DNA of 40,217 nucleotides. Origin: Acidimicrobiales bacterium AG-410-I20. GTDB taxonomy: Bacteria; Actinomycetota; Acidimicrobiia; Acidimicrobiales; MedAcidi-G1. The DNA is taken from positions 1 through 40,217 of the forward strand of contig QCKS01000012.1 in the NCBI GenBank assembly GCA_003215175.1. The letters are read 5' to 3'. Under the pieces are notes generated by a model. The model was not told the origin of the DNA. It did no database searches and saw nothing but the letters and a program-made list of their open reading frames with translations. Below are positions 1-8,243 of the stretch, one piece after another. The first letter of the stretch is position 1. Each line of letters starts with the position of its first letter. The position numbers and the translations under genes are program-made.

Positions 1-61
1 GATGGCAGGAGTCGAAACTGAAAGTGGCATTCCCAAGCACAGTCGGATTTTCCTGTCTCCC

Positions 62-706
62 CTATGAATAAAAGGGGTTACTTCCCGAAGCGTGATCTGT
101 ACTGTCAATAACTTCGGTTATTTCTGGGATTGCTTCAAGAATTGCTGCTTGAATTCCTTCTGTAAGCGTTGCTTGGCTCATAGCGCATCCTTGGCAGCCT
201 CCTCCCATAGTTATGTAGGCTTTTGAATCGTCAACACCCATTAGAGTGGCAAATCCTCCATGAGAAGCAAGAGCCGGATTGATTCGCTGTTCCAATAACT
301 GTTGCACTCGTTCTGGTATGTCTCCTGTGAGTTCTAGGTGCTCTATATCGCCCAATGGGTTGGGTCGATTTGGATTACGGATTACCAGACCACCTTGTGC
401 AGAATTTGAAGGAATGTCTAATGTTGCCCCAACAAGTCGAGTATGACTATCTTCCGGGACAACAATAGTTAGTCCGTTAGTCTCCCATTGCAAGTCAGAA
501 TCGGTTAGATCTTTCGAGTGAATGAATGCCAAATCGTAAGAATAGTCAATCCCTTGAACCCCAGTCACTGAGATACGGAGTGCTAACTCTTCGGATTCTT
601 CTTCTTCCGCCCGTACTTCTATGACTTTCTCCATAGCTTCCGGCGTGATACTCATTACCGCACCTTCCGGGGTTTCTATCGTGGTTTCCTGTGTTACTTC
701 ACTCAT
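62..706 (-). CDS. nfuA: NfuA/NifU-like Fe-S cluster carrier protein
   Basis: A 214-residue protein that probably carries or delivers Fe-S clusters to apo-enzymes in the cytosol. The C-terminal NifU domain (about residues 130-200) contains C171-x-x-C174 in the context GGGCQGCAMSQ, the cluster-binding site of the family. The N-terminal part (about 18-115) looks like the degenerate A-type (HesB/IscA-like) domain of NfuA: it starts SITPEAMEKV and has no conserved cysteines. This two-domain layout and length fit NfuA. The start is uncertain: Met1 gives a 17-residue acidic leader, while Met18 begins directly at the domain, and neither has a good Shine-Dalgarno. It diverges from the crotonase gene with 58 bases between them. 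Ferrochelatase downstream of that gene may itself be an Fe-S protein, but a link is only inference. Confidence 0.88.
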   Translation of the reverse strand: MSEVTQETTIETPEGAVMSITPEAMEKVIEVRAEEEESEELALRISVTGVQGIDYSYDLAFIHSKDLTDSDLQWETNGLTIVVPEDSHTRLVGATLDIPSNSAQGGLVIRNPNRPNPLGDIEHLELTGDIPERVQQLLEQRINPALASHGGFATLMGVDDSKAYITMGGGCQGCAMSQATLTEGIQAAILEAIPEITEVIDSTDHASGSNPFYS

Positions 707-764
707 GATTTAAAGTCTACCGCTCACCTATTGTTGTGTGACTATTAGCAAGTAAGTTGTATTT

Positions 765-1469
765 ATGAGCAATTCCTTAGTCACAATAAAAACTGAAGAA
801 AATGTAGCAACACTCTATTTAGATGACGGCAAAGCTAACGCTTTGGGTTACGAAGTAATAGACGCACTCCTTGCAGCTTTTGATGAAGTGGAAGCTTCGG
901 ACGCTCATGCCCTAGTTCTTGCTGGACGTCAGGATCGATTCTCTGCAGGATTTGACCTTTCAGTAATGAACGAAGGAGCTGAAGCCGCCCGAGGGATGCT
1001 GTCTAAAGGAGTGGATCTGTTTCTTAAGATGTACATGTTTTCTCGTCCTGTAGTAGCTGCTTGTACCGGCCATGCTATTGCTGCTGGATCTATCCTTCTG
1101 CTGAGTTCAGACATCCGAATAGGAGCTAAAGGAGATTTTAAAGTAGGTCTACCTGAAGTAACAATAGGAATGGCTCTGCCTTTCTTTGCCACAGAATTAG
1201 CTCGAGACCGTTTATCTAAACGGCATTACACAAAAGCCACGGCACTCGGTTACATGTACACCCCAGAAGATGCTGTTGATGTTGGTTACCTTGACGAAGT
1301 CGTCCCGCAGGAAGAAGTTATTGCTACGGCACAAGAAAGAGCGAAGAACCTTTCCGAGGTAGGGCGAACTGAGCTCATTCGGACTAGAAAAACTACTCGT
1401 GGTCAAATAGCCCAAACTATTCAAGAAAGTTTGAGCAAAGATCTGTCAAAATTTGATGTTAATTCCTAG
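765..1469 (+). CDS. Enoyl-CoA hydratase/isomerase (crotonase) family protein
   Basis: A 234-residue crotonase-fold enzyme acting on an acyl-CoA thioester. The two oxyanion-hole segments are visible: FSAGFD near residue 60 and HAIAAGS near 103. The segment GLPEVTIG keeps a Glu at the position of the first catalytic Glu of enoyl-CoA hydratase. The second catalytic Glu region reads TKATALG and has none, so a hydratase activity is doubtful; an isomerase, hydrolase or other crotonase chemistry is possible. It is shorter than the usual 255-260 residues, mainly at the C-terminus. It lies 12 bases upstream of the ferrochelatase gene on the same strand, so the two are probably co-transcribed, though no functional link is evident. 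Confidence 0.85.
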   Translation: MSNSLVTIKTEENVATLYLDDGKANALGYEVIDALLAAFDEVEASDAHALVLAGRQDRFSAGFDLSVMNEGAEAARGMLSKGVDLFLKMYMFSRPVVAACTGHAIAAGSILLLSSDIRIGAKGDFKVGLPEVTIGMALPFFATELARDRLSKRHYTKATALGYMYTPEDAVDVGYLDEVVPQEEVIATAQERAKNLSEVGRTELIRTRKTTRGQIAQTIQESLSKDLSKFDVNS

Positions 1470-1481
1470 ACTCAGTGAACC

Positions 1482-2513
1482 ATGGCTTCTAAAAAAGCAC
1501 CTAACGCGATACTGCTTGTAGGTTTTGGCGGCCCTGAAAGCCCTGAAGAAGTCTTTCCCTTCCTTGAATCTGTAACAGCAGGAAGGAACATCCCTGCTGA
1601 TCGGTTGCAAGAAGTCGCGGATCGTTATTTAAGCCGTGGTGGCCTCTCTCCAGTGAACGGACGCATGCGATCTATTTTGGAGTCTGTCAGAAAGGTCTTG
1701 AGCCAAGAGGAACTTGATATTCCAGTTTTTTGGGGAAATCGGAATTCAATTCCATTCATTGAAGATGTAATTGAAGAGCTAGACGAAAAGGGTTTTGATG
1801 AGATTGTTGCTTGGATCGCCTCCCCTTACCGTTCTTATTCAAGCTGTCGACAATACCTAGAACAGATAGAAGCCGGGGCCGAAAGGGTAAATGGTCGCGT
1901 TTCAATAACTCGGTTAAGGCCTCATTTCGACCATCCCGGTTGCATTGAAACAGCTGCGGACCGCTTATCTGAGGCGCTGAGTTCTTTACCGGAAGATAAG
2001 CGAAAGGAAGCTCGACTACTTTTTTCAGCCCATAGTCTGCCGATCTCTGCTGCTGAGACTTGTTCTTATGTAGAGGAAATAAATGAAGCGTCACGATTGA
2101 TTGCTGAAAGAGTGGACCCTGAAGGTAACCATCCCTGGGAGGTAGTCTGGCAATCGCGTAGTGGCCCGCCACAAGTACCTTGGCTTATCCCTGATGTTTG
2201 TGATCGAATTGATGAACTAGCGGCTGAAGGAGTTTCAGCAATAGTGGTCTCTCCAGTTGGTTTCATTGTTCACAACTTTGAAATTGAATGGGATTTAGAT
2301 GTTGAAGCAGCGGAGTGCGCAGCTAACCATGGAATAGCATTTGCCAGAGCTGAGACGATAGACGACGACCCACGATTTTCTCAAATGATTGTTGATTTAG
2401 TAAAAGAAAGTTTCGGTGATCAACCGGAATATCTTGCTCTTGGAAATTTAGGCATCGCTCCAGCCCCCTGTCCAAAAGATTGTTGTCCAGCTCCAAGCCA
2501 CTCTTCTCGTTGA
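1482..2513 (+). CDS. hemH: Ferrochelatase (probably coproporphyrin ferrochelatase)
   Basis: A 343-residue ferrochelatase that inserts Fe2+ into a porphyrin late in haem synthesis. In actinobacteria this family (also called CpfC) generally acts on coproporphyrin III. Visible landmarks are the N-terminal LLVGFGGPESPEE, the catalytic His184 in SAHSLP, and the FEIEWDLDVEA segment carrying the conserved Glu. Four cysteines, C154 (HPGC) plus C330, C334 and C335 in the C-terminal CPKDCC, sit where the mycobacterial enzyme has its [2Fe-2S] ligands, so this is probably a cluster-containing ferrochelatase. The spacing of the C-terminal cysteines differs somewhat from the mycobacterial pattern. The ATG start lies 12 bases after the crotonase stop. 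Confidence 0.93.
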   Translation: MASKKAPNAILLVGFGGPESPEEVFPFLESVTAGRNIPADRLQEVADRYLSRGGLSPVNGRMRSILESVRKVLSQEELDIPVFWGNRNSIPFIEDVIEELDEKGFDEIVAWIASPYRSYSSCRQYLEQIEAGAERVNGRVSITRLRPHFDHPGCIETAADRLSEALSSLPEDKRKEARLLFSAHSLPISAAETCSYVEEINEASRLIAERVDPEGNHPWEVVWQSRSGPPQVPWLIPDVCDRIDELAAEGVSAIVVSPVGFIVHNFEIEWDLDVEAAECAANHGIAFARAETIDDDPRFSQMIVDLVKESFGDQPEYLALGNLGIAPAPCPKDCCPAPSHSSR

Positions 2514-2627
2514 TTCCACGACTTGCTTAGATATTCAGAGTACGGTCACAACCTATAGATGCACTGCATATGTCACTGCCATGGTGCAATATAGATATAA
2601 CAAATCAAAGAAATTACTTAAATTACC

Positions 2628-5045
2628 GTGACTGAACAACAAGAACTTTTACCAAAAGACGAAGGCTTCGCTCGAGACATCGTTGAAGTTTCTGTAGCCG
2701 AAGAGATGCGCGAATCTTTTCTGGCTTACTCTCTTTCAGTAATCACTTCGCGGGCCATACCAGATGTGCGGGATGGCCTAAAACCGGTTCAACGCAGAAT
2801 TCTTTATGCGATGCTCCGAATGGGTATCCGGGCAGATACTCCTCATCGCAAGAGTGCTCGAGTAGTTGGTGAAACTATGGGGCGCTATCACCCACACGGT
2901 GATGCTGCAATCTACGATGCCCTCGTGCGCTTAGGGCAAGATTTTTCCCGTGGGGTAACTTTCGTTGATAAACAGGGCAACTTTGGCTCTCTTGATGACC
3001 CACCAGCGGCAGCAAGGTACACAGAATGCAGATTGACTGAAGCCGCTATGGCGATGGTGGGAGAAATTGATGAAGATACTGTTGATTTTAGGCCCACATA
3101 TGATGGGGAATCTCTCGAACCGGTTTGCTTGCCGGGGCTTATCCCGGGACTTCTAGTAAATGGAACCACTGGGATTGCCGTCGGCATGGCTACAAACATG
3201 CCGACTCATAATCTTGCTGAAGTTGCAGCTGCTATTGAGTTGGTTATGAAGAAAAGAAGACCGAAACCCACAGTTGACGAGTTGATTAAAGTACTCCCTG
3301 GTCCAGACTTTCCCGCAGGTGGAATTATCGTAGATGATGGACTACGAGAGGCCTACGAAACTGGTCGTGGAACTATTCGAATAAGAGCTCAGGCTCATGT
3401 TGAATCCCTAGGTAGAGGCAAACAGGCAATAATCATCACAGAGTTGCCCTATATGGTTGGTCCCGAAAGAGTGATCAGCAAATTGAAGGACCTGAACGAA
3501 ACAGGAAAAATTCCTGGTGTTTCTGACTTCAAAAACCTCTCAGATCGACACACTGGCTTACGTATTCAGATAACAGTGAAATCTGGGCACAACCCTCAAG
3601 CACTACTTAACGATTTGTACCGCGCTACTCCATTAGAAGAGTCGTTTAGTTTTAACAACGTTGTTCTAGTGGATGGTGAACCCAAAACCCTGAATCTTTA
3701 TGACCTCTGCAACCATTACATTCAACATCGACTTGACGTGGTAGTAAGACGAACTAAATTTCGACGCCAAAAAGCAGCGGACCGCTTGCATATAGTTGAA
3801 GGCTTACTCGTTGCGTTAGATGCGATAGACGAAGTTGTTGCAATCATCAGAGGCTCGGAAGATACAGCCGCTGCCCGTAAGGCCTTGATGAAGAAATTCA
3901 AATTGAGCCAAATCCAAACCGACCATATTTTAGATATGCCTCTTAAACGCTTGACTGCTCTTGAGAAACTAAGAATTGAAGAAGAAAGAGACAACCTTGT
4001 TGTAGATATTGAAGAGTTTGAAAAGATTTTGAAATCAGAAGCTAAACGACGGACTTTGGTGTTGCATGAACTTAACGAAGCAGTAGAAAAGTTTGGGCAA
4101 CCAAGACGAACAGAAATTATAAGTCCCGACGATATACCAGTATTTGAAGTAACTGAAGAGCCAGAGGATGTCGTAGAGGAACCTTGTGTTGTCACTCTTT
4201 CCACTTCTGGGCAAATTGGCCGAACTCCAGTAGACGGAGCACGTCGAGCTACTCCGGGCCGACATGACATACTTTCAGCGGCAATACTTACCCGCACTAC
4301 TTCGAAAGTTACGGCCATCACTTCCGAGGGGCGCGCTCTACAAATCTTTGCTTCCGAACTTTCTGATGCTTCAAATAGAACGCGTGGCTCATCAGCGGCA
4401 CAAGTATTTGGAGCAAATCGAAACGAAACTCTTCACACGCTCGTAGCAGATGGGAAAGAACATGCCGTTCTTATTACTTCACAGGGAGTCATCAAGCGAC
4501 TTACGCTTGATGAAATTCGCGAAACTCGCTCCCAGCAAACTCTTATCAAACTCAAGAACGGTGATTCTGTCGCTGCCGCATTTTGTGCTCCAGAAGGAGT
4601 GAATATCCTTTTAATATCTTCTGATGGTCAGGTGCTTTGCACTCCTGTTGCAGATGTAAGTGTTCAAGGCCGTGGCGCTGCGGGAATCGCTGGAATGAAG
4701 TTGAAGAACGGAGCGAAAATAGTCGCTGCCGGAGTCGTACTTGCAGATGATGTTTTGTACACGGTGACAAATGAAAGTTCAATCAAAGCAACACCTACCA
4801 GTGAGTTCGAGAGCCGTGGACGTAATGGTGTGGGCGTAAGAGTTAATAAGTTAAGCGAGGGTGAAGAAATTACTTTTGCTTGGGTCGGTCAATCGCTTGG
4901 GCTGCTCGCCACGATGTGTAAAGACGACGATCCACAAAAAGCTGATCCCAATCCAGTTCCTCTCATGGTTGAGTTAACGAAGAGGGATCTAAGTAGTACT
5001 TCAACTGAGCGTCAAGTTTTAGCACTTGGTCCTAGTAGGTGGTAA
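2628..5045 (+). CDS. parC: Type IIA topoisomerase subunit A, ParC-like (GyrA/ParC family)
   Basis: An 805-residue DNA-cleaving subunit of a type IIA topoisomerase with a GTG start. Conserved features include the helix-turn-helix region HPHGDAAIYD (residues 88-97) and the catalytic Tyr131 in RYTECRL. The C-terminal third (about 500-790) is the beta-pinwheel DNA-wrapping domain. The first pinwheel blade reads GARRATPGRHD where gyrases have the GyrA box (QRRGGRG-like), so the box appears absent. Together with the parC-then-parE order away from dnaA/recF, this points to topoisomerase IV (decatenation) rather than gyrase, as with the second enzyme of Streptomyces. The residue equivalent to E. coli GyrA Ser83 is Ala93, an intrinsically less fluoroquinolone-sensitive state in other actinobacteria. 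It overlaps or abuts parE. Confidence 0.85.
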   Translation: MTEQQELLPKDEGFARDIVEVSVAEEMRESFLAYSLSVITSRAIPDVRDGLKPVQRRILYAMLRMGIRADTPHRKSARVVGETMGRYHPHGDAAIYDALVRLGQDFSRGVTFVDKQGNFGSLDDPPAAARYTECRLTEAAMAMVGEIDEDTVDFRPTYDGESLEPVCLPGLIPGLLVNGTTGIAVGMATNMPTHNLAEVAAAIELVMKKRRPKPTVDELIKVLPGPDFPAGGIIVDDGLREAYETGRGTIRIRAQAHVESLGRGKQAIIITELPYMVGPERVISKLKDLNETGKIPGVSDFKNLSDRHTGLRIQITVKSGHNPQALLNDLYRATPLEESFSFNNVVLVDGEPKTLNLYDLCNHYIQHRLDVVVRRTKFRRQKAADRLHIVEGLLVALDAIDEVVAIIRGSEDTAAARKALMKKFKLSQIQTDHILDMPLKRLTALEKLRIEEERDNLVVDIEEFEKILKSEAKRRTLVLHELNEAVEKFGQPRRTEIISPDDIPVFEVTEEPEDVVEEPCVVTLSTSGQIGRTPVDGARRATPGRHDILSAAILTRTTSKVTAITSEGRALQIFASELSDASNRTRGSSAAQVFGANRNETLHTLVADGKEHAVLITSQGVIKRLTLDEIRETRSQQTLIKLKNGDSVAAAFCAPEGVNILLISSDGQVLCTPVADVSVQGRGAAGIAGMKLKNGAKIVAAGVVLADDVLYTVTNESSIKATPTSEFESRGRNGVGVRVNKLSEGEEITFAWVGQSLGLLATMCKDDDPQKADPNPVPLMVELTKRDLSSTSTERQVLALGPSRW

Positions 5046-5047
5046 CG

Positions 5048-7126
5048 GTGGCTTCTGCGAAAACAAAAAACACTACAAAGTCTTCTGCAAAAAATAAGAA
5101 TGGCTACGATGCTGATGCGATAGAGACACTTGAGGGTCTTGATGCGGTTCGTAAACGCCCTGGAATGTATATAGGCGGAACCGGAAGTTCTGGACTTATG
5201 CATTTAGTGTGGGAACTAATTGATAATGCTGTCGATGAAGCTGCTGCCGGATTCGCTAAACAAATTACGATTACTCTTCACCGAGACCGGTCTGTTGAAG
5301 TGGCCGATAATGGTCGCGGTATTCCTATTGATAAACACGCAAAACGAAAAGTCTCTGCCTTAGAGGTTGTATTCACTGAACTACACGCTGGCGGCAAGTT
5401 TGGCGGAGGGGCTTACGGGGCATCTGGTGGACTACACGGCGTTGGCGCTTCGGTAGTTAATGCACTGTCAACAAAACTGACCGCACAGGTTGACCGTGAA
5501 GGCTACACCCATGAATTGTCATTCAAAGAGAGAGTTGCTGGTCAATTCAATGGTTCAAAATTTACTAAAAGTCATGAGTTAAATCGATTAAAGAAAATTT
5601 CTAAAACGAAATCTGGAACTCGAGTGAGGTTTTGGCCCGACTTCGACATTTTCGACAAAGACGCGACTATAGACATCCAAGAAATCTGCGACCGAGTTAC
5701 CCAATCCTGTTTTTTAGTCCCTGGGGTAAAAATAAAAGTCATTGACAAACGTGCGGGAGGATCAAAAGAACCTTTTGAATTCGTTTCGCGAGGAGGACTA
5801 AAAGACCTTGTTGACTATTTGTCTAATGGAGAGAACGTCACGGAGATAATCACGATTTCTGGCATAGATACTTTCACCGAACGTGTACCTGTTGATGGGA
5901 AAATGACCGACGTTGAGCGTGAATGCACAGTAGAGGCAGCTCTACGTTGGGTTCATTCCTACGACACAACACAAGAATCCTTCGTTAATACAATTCCTAC
6001 CAGTCAAGGCGGAACTCATGTTGCCGGATTTGAAAGAGCTCTAACACGAGCAGTCAACGACATCTTGCTCAAAGACACAAGAAAGTTAGCGAAATTAGCA
6101 AAAGAAAATAAACACCGCGCTGCAAAAGATGACATCAGCGAAGGTTTAGTCGCTGCAATAAAAGTTACTTTTCCTGAACCTCAATTTCGTGGACAAACAA
6201 AGCAGGAACTCGGAACTCCTCCAGTAGAAAAAATCGTTTACAACGTCATCAAACAGAACTTGACTGAATGGTTTGAAGGAAACGGCCCTAAAACCCATAT
6301 AAACGCTATTCGAGACAAGATCGCTACTGCGATCATAAATCGTGTCAGTTCAAAACAAATGCTTGATAATAAAAGACGAGCGGCAAGTCTGGGGTCGACA
6401 GGCATGCCTGACAAACTTGCAGATTGCCGAACTCACGGCATTGACTCTGAACTAATTATCGTCGAGGGAGACTCAGCAGCGGGCCCAGCAAAAGCCGGAC
6501 GAAACTCTGCCAATGTCGCAATCCTCCCACTCAGAGGAAAAGTGGTTAACGCGGGAAAAGCTACTCTCAAACAAGTACTTGATAATGCTGAAGCTCAAGC
6601 TTTATTCACTGCGGTAGGAGCTGGATCTGGAAAAGATTTCAATCTTGATGATGCCAGATATGGACGGATAGTCATTCTCTGCGACGCCGACGTAGATGGA
6701 AGTCATATACGTTGCTTACTGCTAACACTTATTCATAAATACATGGGCCCGATGCTTGAAGATGGTCGTGTATTTGCTGCACAACCCCCACTTTTCACCT
6801 GCAAAGTAGGTGACACAATCCATCGCGCATTTAGCGAAGAAGAACGAGACGCTTTGACTGAGGAACTCACTAAAGGCAGACGCAAAGTTGAGAACCTTCG
6901 TTGGAACCGCTTCAAAGGCTTGGGAGAAATGAACGTTGAAGAACTAGCAGAATGTGCGTTAGATCCTGAAACAAGAATTTTGAGAAAATTAACTATGGAC
7001 GACGCTAAAGAAGCAAAGAAAGCAATTGATTTATTTGAAATACTTATGGGATCTGATGTTGGACGCAGACGCGAATACCTTGTGAAGAACAGCTCCCTTC
7101 TTGACCCATCAGTCTTAGATATCTAA
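5048..7126 (+). CDS. parE: Type IIA topoisomerase subunit B, ParE-like ATPase subunit
   Basis: The ATPase subunit, about 692 residues, partner of the preceding gene. The GHKL ATPase is at the N-terminus: E56/N60/D63 in ELIDNAVDEA, then DNGRGIP and GGLHGVGASVVNALS. The transducer domain carries SQGGTHVAGF. The TOPRIM domain has EGDSAAGPAK near residue 472, PLRGKVVN, and DADVDGSH near 546, the Mg2+-binding acidic residues. FKGLGEMN is also present. The sequence after TOPRIM (GAGSGKDFNLDDARYG) resembles actinobacterial ParE. The GTG at 5048 is preferred because an AGGTGG Shine-Dalgarno (5037-5042) precedes it by five bases. An in-frame GTG at 5039 would overlap the parC stop but has no ribosome-binding site. 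The stop overlaps the next start (TAATG). Confidence 0.87.
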   Translation: MASAKTKNTTKSSAKNKNGYDADAIETLEGLDAVRKRPGMYIGGTGSSGLMHLVWELIDNAVDEAAAGFAKQITITLHRDRSVEVADNGRGIPIDKHAKRKVSALEVVFTELHAGGKFGGGAYGASGGLHGVGASVVNALSTKLTAQVDREGYTHELSFKERVAGQFNGSKFTKSHELNRLKKISKTKSGTRVRFWPDFDIFDKDATIDIQEICDRVTQSCFLVPGVKIKVIDKRAGGSKEPFEFVSRGGLKDLVDYLSNGENVTEIITISGIDTFTERVPVDGKMTDVERECTVEAALRWVHSYDTTQESFVNTIPTSQGGTHVAGFERALTRAVNDILLKDTRKLAKLAKENKHRAAKDDISEGLVAAIKVTFPEPQFRGQTKQELGTPPVEKIVYNVIKQNLTEWFEGNGPKTHINAIRDKIATAIINRVSSKQMLDNKRRAASLGSTGMPDKLADCRTHGIDSELIIVEGDSAAGPAKAGRNSANVAILPLRGKVVNAGKATLKQVLDNAEAQALFTAVGAGSGKDFNLDDARYGRIVILCDADVDGSHIRCLLLTLIHKYMGPMLEDGRVFAAQPPLFTCKVGDTIHRAFSEEERDALTEELTKGRRKVENLRWNRFKGLGEMNVEELAECALDPETRILRKLTMDDAKEAKKAIDLFEILMGSDVGRRREYLVKNSSLLDPSVLDI

Positions 7127-7953
7127 TGGCTAATCTCCCCCGCTCTTTTTCTGTTTCTGCAGCGGGAATGTATAAACAGTGTCCTCGAAGATGGAAGCAC
7201 CGCTATGTGGATAAGATCCCAGACCCGCCTGGAGAAGCTGCTTTGATTGGCACTTTCGCTCACCACGTTTTAGAGATGCTCTGCGAAAAAGATCCAGAAA
7301 AGCGAACGATAGAAGAAGCAAAAAAAATTGCTCGGGATACTTGGCCTGAAACAGAAAATAATTCAGATTTCAAGTCCCTTAATCTAAGCGAAGCGGATCA
7401 AAAAGAATTTCGATGGAAAGCTTGGACCGCCATTGAGGGACTATGGGGACTTGAAAACCCTTCAGAAGTAAACGTGCTTTCCACAGAGAAAAAAATTTCT
7501 GCCACTCTTTCAGACGTTCCTTTCTTTGGAATTATCGATCGTCTTGATGAGACCAGTGCAGGCACCGCAGTCACTGATTACAAGACCGGAAAACCGCCAG
7601 ACCCTTCTTACAAAAAAGATGCGCTTAACCAAATTGTTCTTTATGCGGCAGCTGTTCAATTCGAGACGGGGAAATTGCCTGCGAAAGGTCGGCTTTTATA
7701 TCTTGGAAAAAACTCAGTTGAGTTAGAAGTTGACATTAGCGAAGAATTAATTACGAAAAGCACTGGTCAATTTGCTGAAACTTGGGAAAATCTAAGAGGT
7801 AGTTGCGAAGAAGATACTTTCGATACTCAAGTTGGCCCACTCTGTGGATGGTGCCCCTATGCAGGAATATGCGAAGACGGGCAGAAAGAAATAAAGAAAA
7901 GGCTTGCAGCCGGAAGAATGCGTCCAGACGCTCCTGCTCTGCAATTAATCTAG
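7126..7953 (+). CDS. RecB/Cas4-like PD-(D/E)XK nuclease with Fe-S cysteine motif
   Basis: A 275-residue predicted single-strand-acting exonuclease of the PD-(D/E)XK superfamily. Motifs in order are GTFAHHVLE (His46/47), GIIDRLD (Asp138), DYKTGK (Asp151, Lys153) and LNQIVLYA (Gln169 motif). One N-terminal cysteine (C19 in KQCPRRW) and three C-terminal cysteines (C240, C243, C249 in LCGWCPYAGIC) match the 4Fe-4S staple of AddB, Cas4 and related nucleases. It has no helicase domain and no CRISPR neighbourhood, so Cas4 function is unlikely. It starts inside the parE stop codon (TAATG), implying translational coupling and a role linked to topoisomerase IV, repair or chromosome resolution. It converges with the small minus-strand gene by 4 bases of overlap. 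Confidence 0.85.
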   Translation: MANLPRSFSVSAAGMYKQCPRRWKHRYVDKIPDPPGEAALIGTFAHHVLEMLCEKDPEKRTIEEAKKIARDTWPETENNSDFKSLNLSEADQKEFRWKAWTAIEGLWGLENPSEVNVLSTEKKISATLSDVPFFGIIDRLDETSAGTAVTDYKTGKPPDPSYKKDALNQIVLYAAAVQFETGKLPAKGRLLYLGKNSVELEVDISEELITKSTGQFAETWENLRGSCEEDTFDTQVGPLCGWCPYAGICEDGQKEIKKRLAAGRMRPDAPALQLI

Positions 7954-8243
7954 GTGCTGTTTTTCTTTCTTCGAATAAGGAGAAGGACAATGGCAACCAC
8001 CGCAGCAAAAACACCAATTCGGTACAAACGATCTACTCTTTCATCAGTCATTTCAACTGGAGGGGTATCAAAAGGTTTGGCGATAGATTCTGAGTCTTGA
8101 GCATGAGCGTGTGAGGAATTATCTTCAGAGCCGACAACAGGTGATTCGTTTTCGGCAGAGGCACCTTCAAGCAGGGTGTCAACCGGACTTATATCCGGCG
8201 GCCCGTTTCGTTTTCTACGCGACTGTGGATTATAGCTACTCAC
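7950..8243 (-). CDS. Small tail-anchored membrane protein coupled to ParA
   Basis: About 97 residues, no recognised family. The N-terminal 70 residues are polar and probably disordered, beginning with a basic patch (PQSRRKRNGPP). A single hydrophobic segment near the C-terminus (RIGVFAAVVAIVLLLI) is followed by RRKKNST, giving a C-tail-anchored topology with the body in the cytoplasm. The start is chosen at GTG 8243 because a GGAGG Shine-Dalgarno, lying within the last codons of parA, is five bases upstream. The ATG at 8246 is only about two bases from it. The 8-base overlap with parA implies coupled translation. It may anchor the ParA-like ATPase at the membrane; that role is inference. Confidence 0.6.
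   Translation of the reverse strand: MSSYNPQSRRKRNGPPDISPVDTLLEGASAENESPVVGSEDNSSHAHAQDSESIAKPFDTPPVEMTDERVDRLYRIGVFAAVVAIVLLLIRRKKNST

Noticed and set aside
1-30. Possible first ten codons (MPLSVSTPAI) of a minus-strand gene running off the left edge
   Set aside because: Too short to support; no family pattern, no clear ribosome-binding site, and the other strand is open here too.
2560-2605. TGCAC...GTGCA inverted repeat upstream of parC
   Set aside because: Only five bases per arm, wide spacing and no T-tract; likely chance.
7126-7953. Cas4 of a CRISPR system
   Set aside because: No cas genes or spaced repeats anywhere in the window; operon context is topoisomerase IV.
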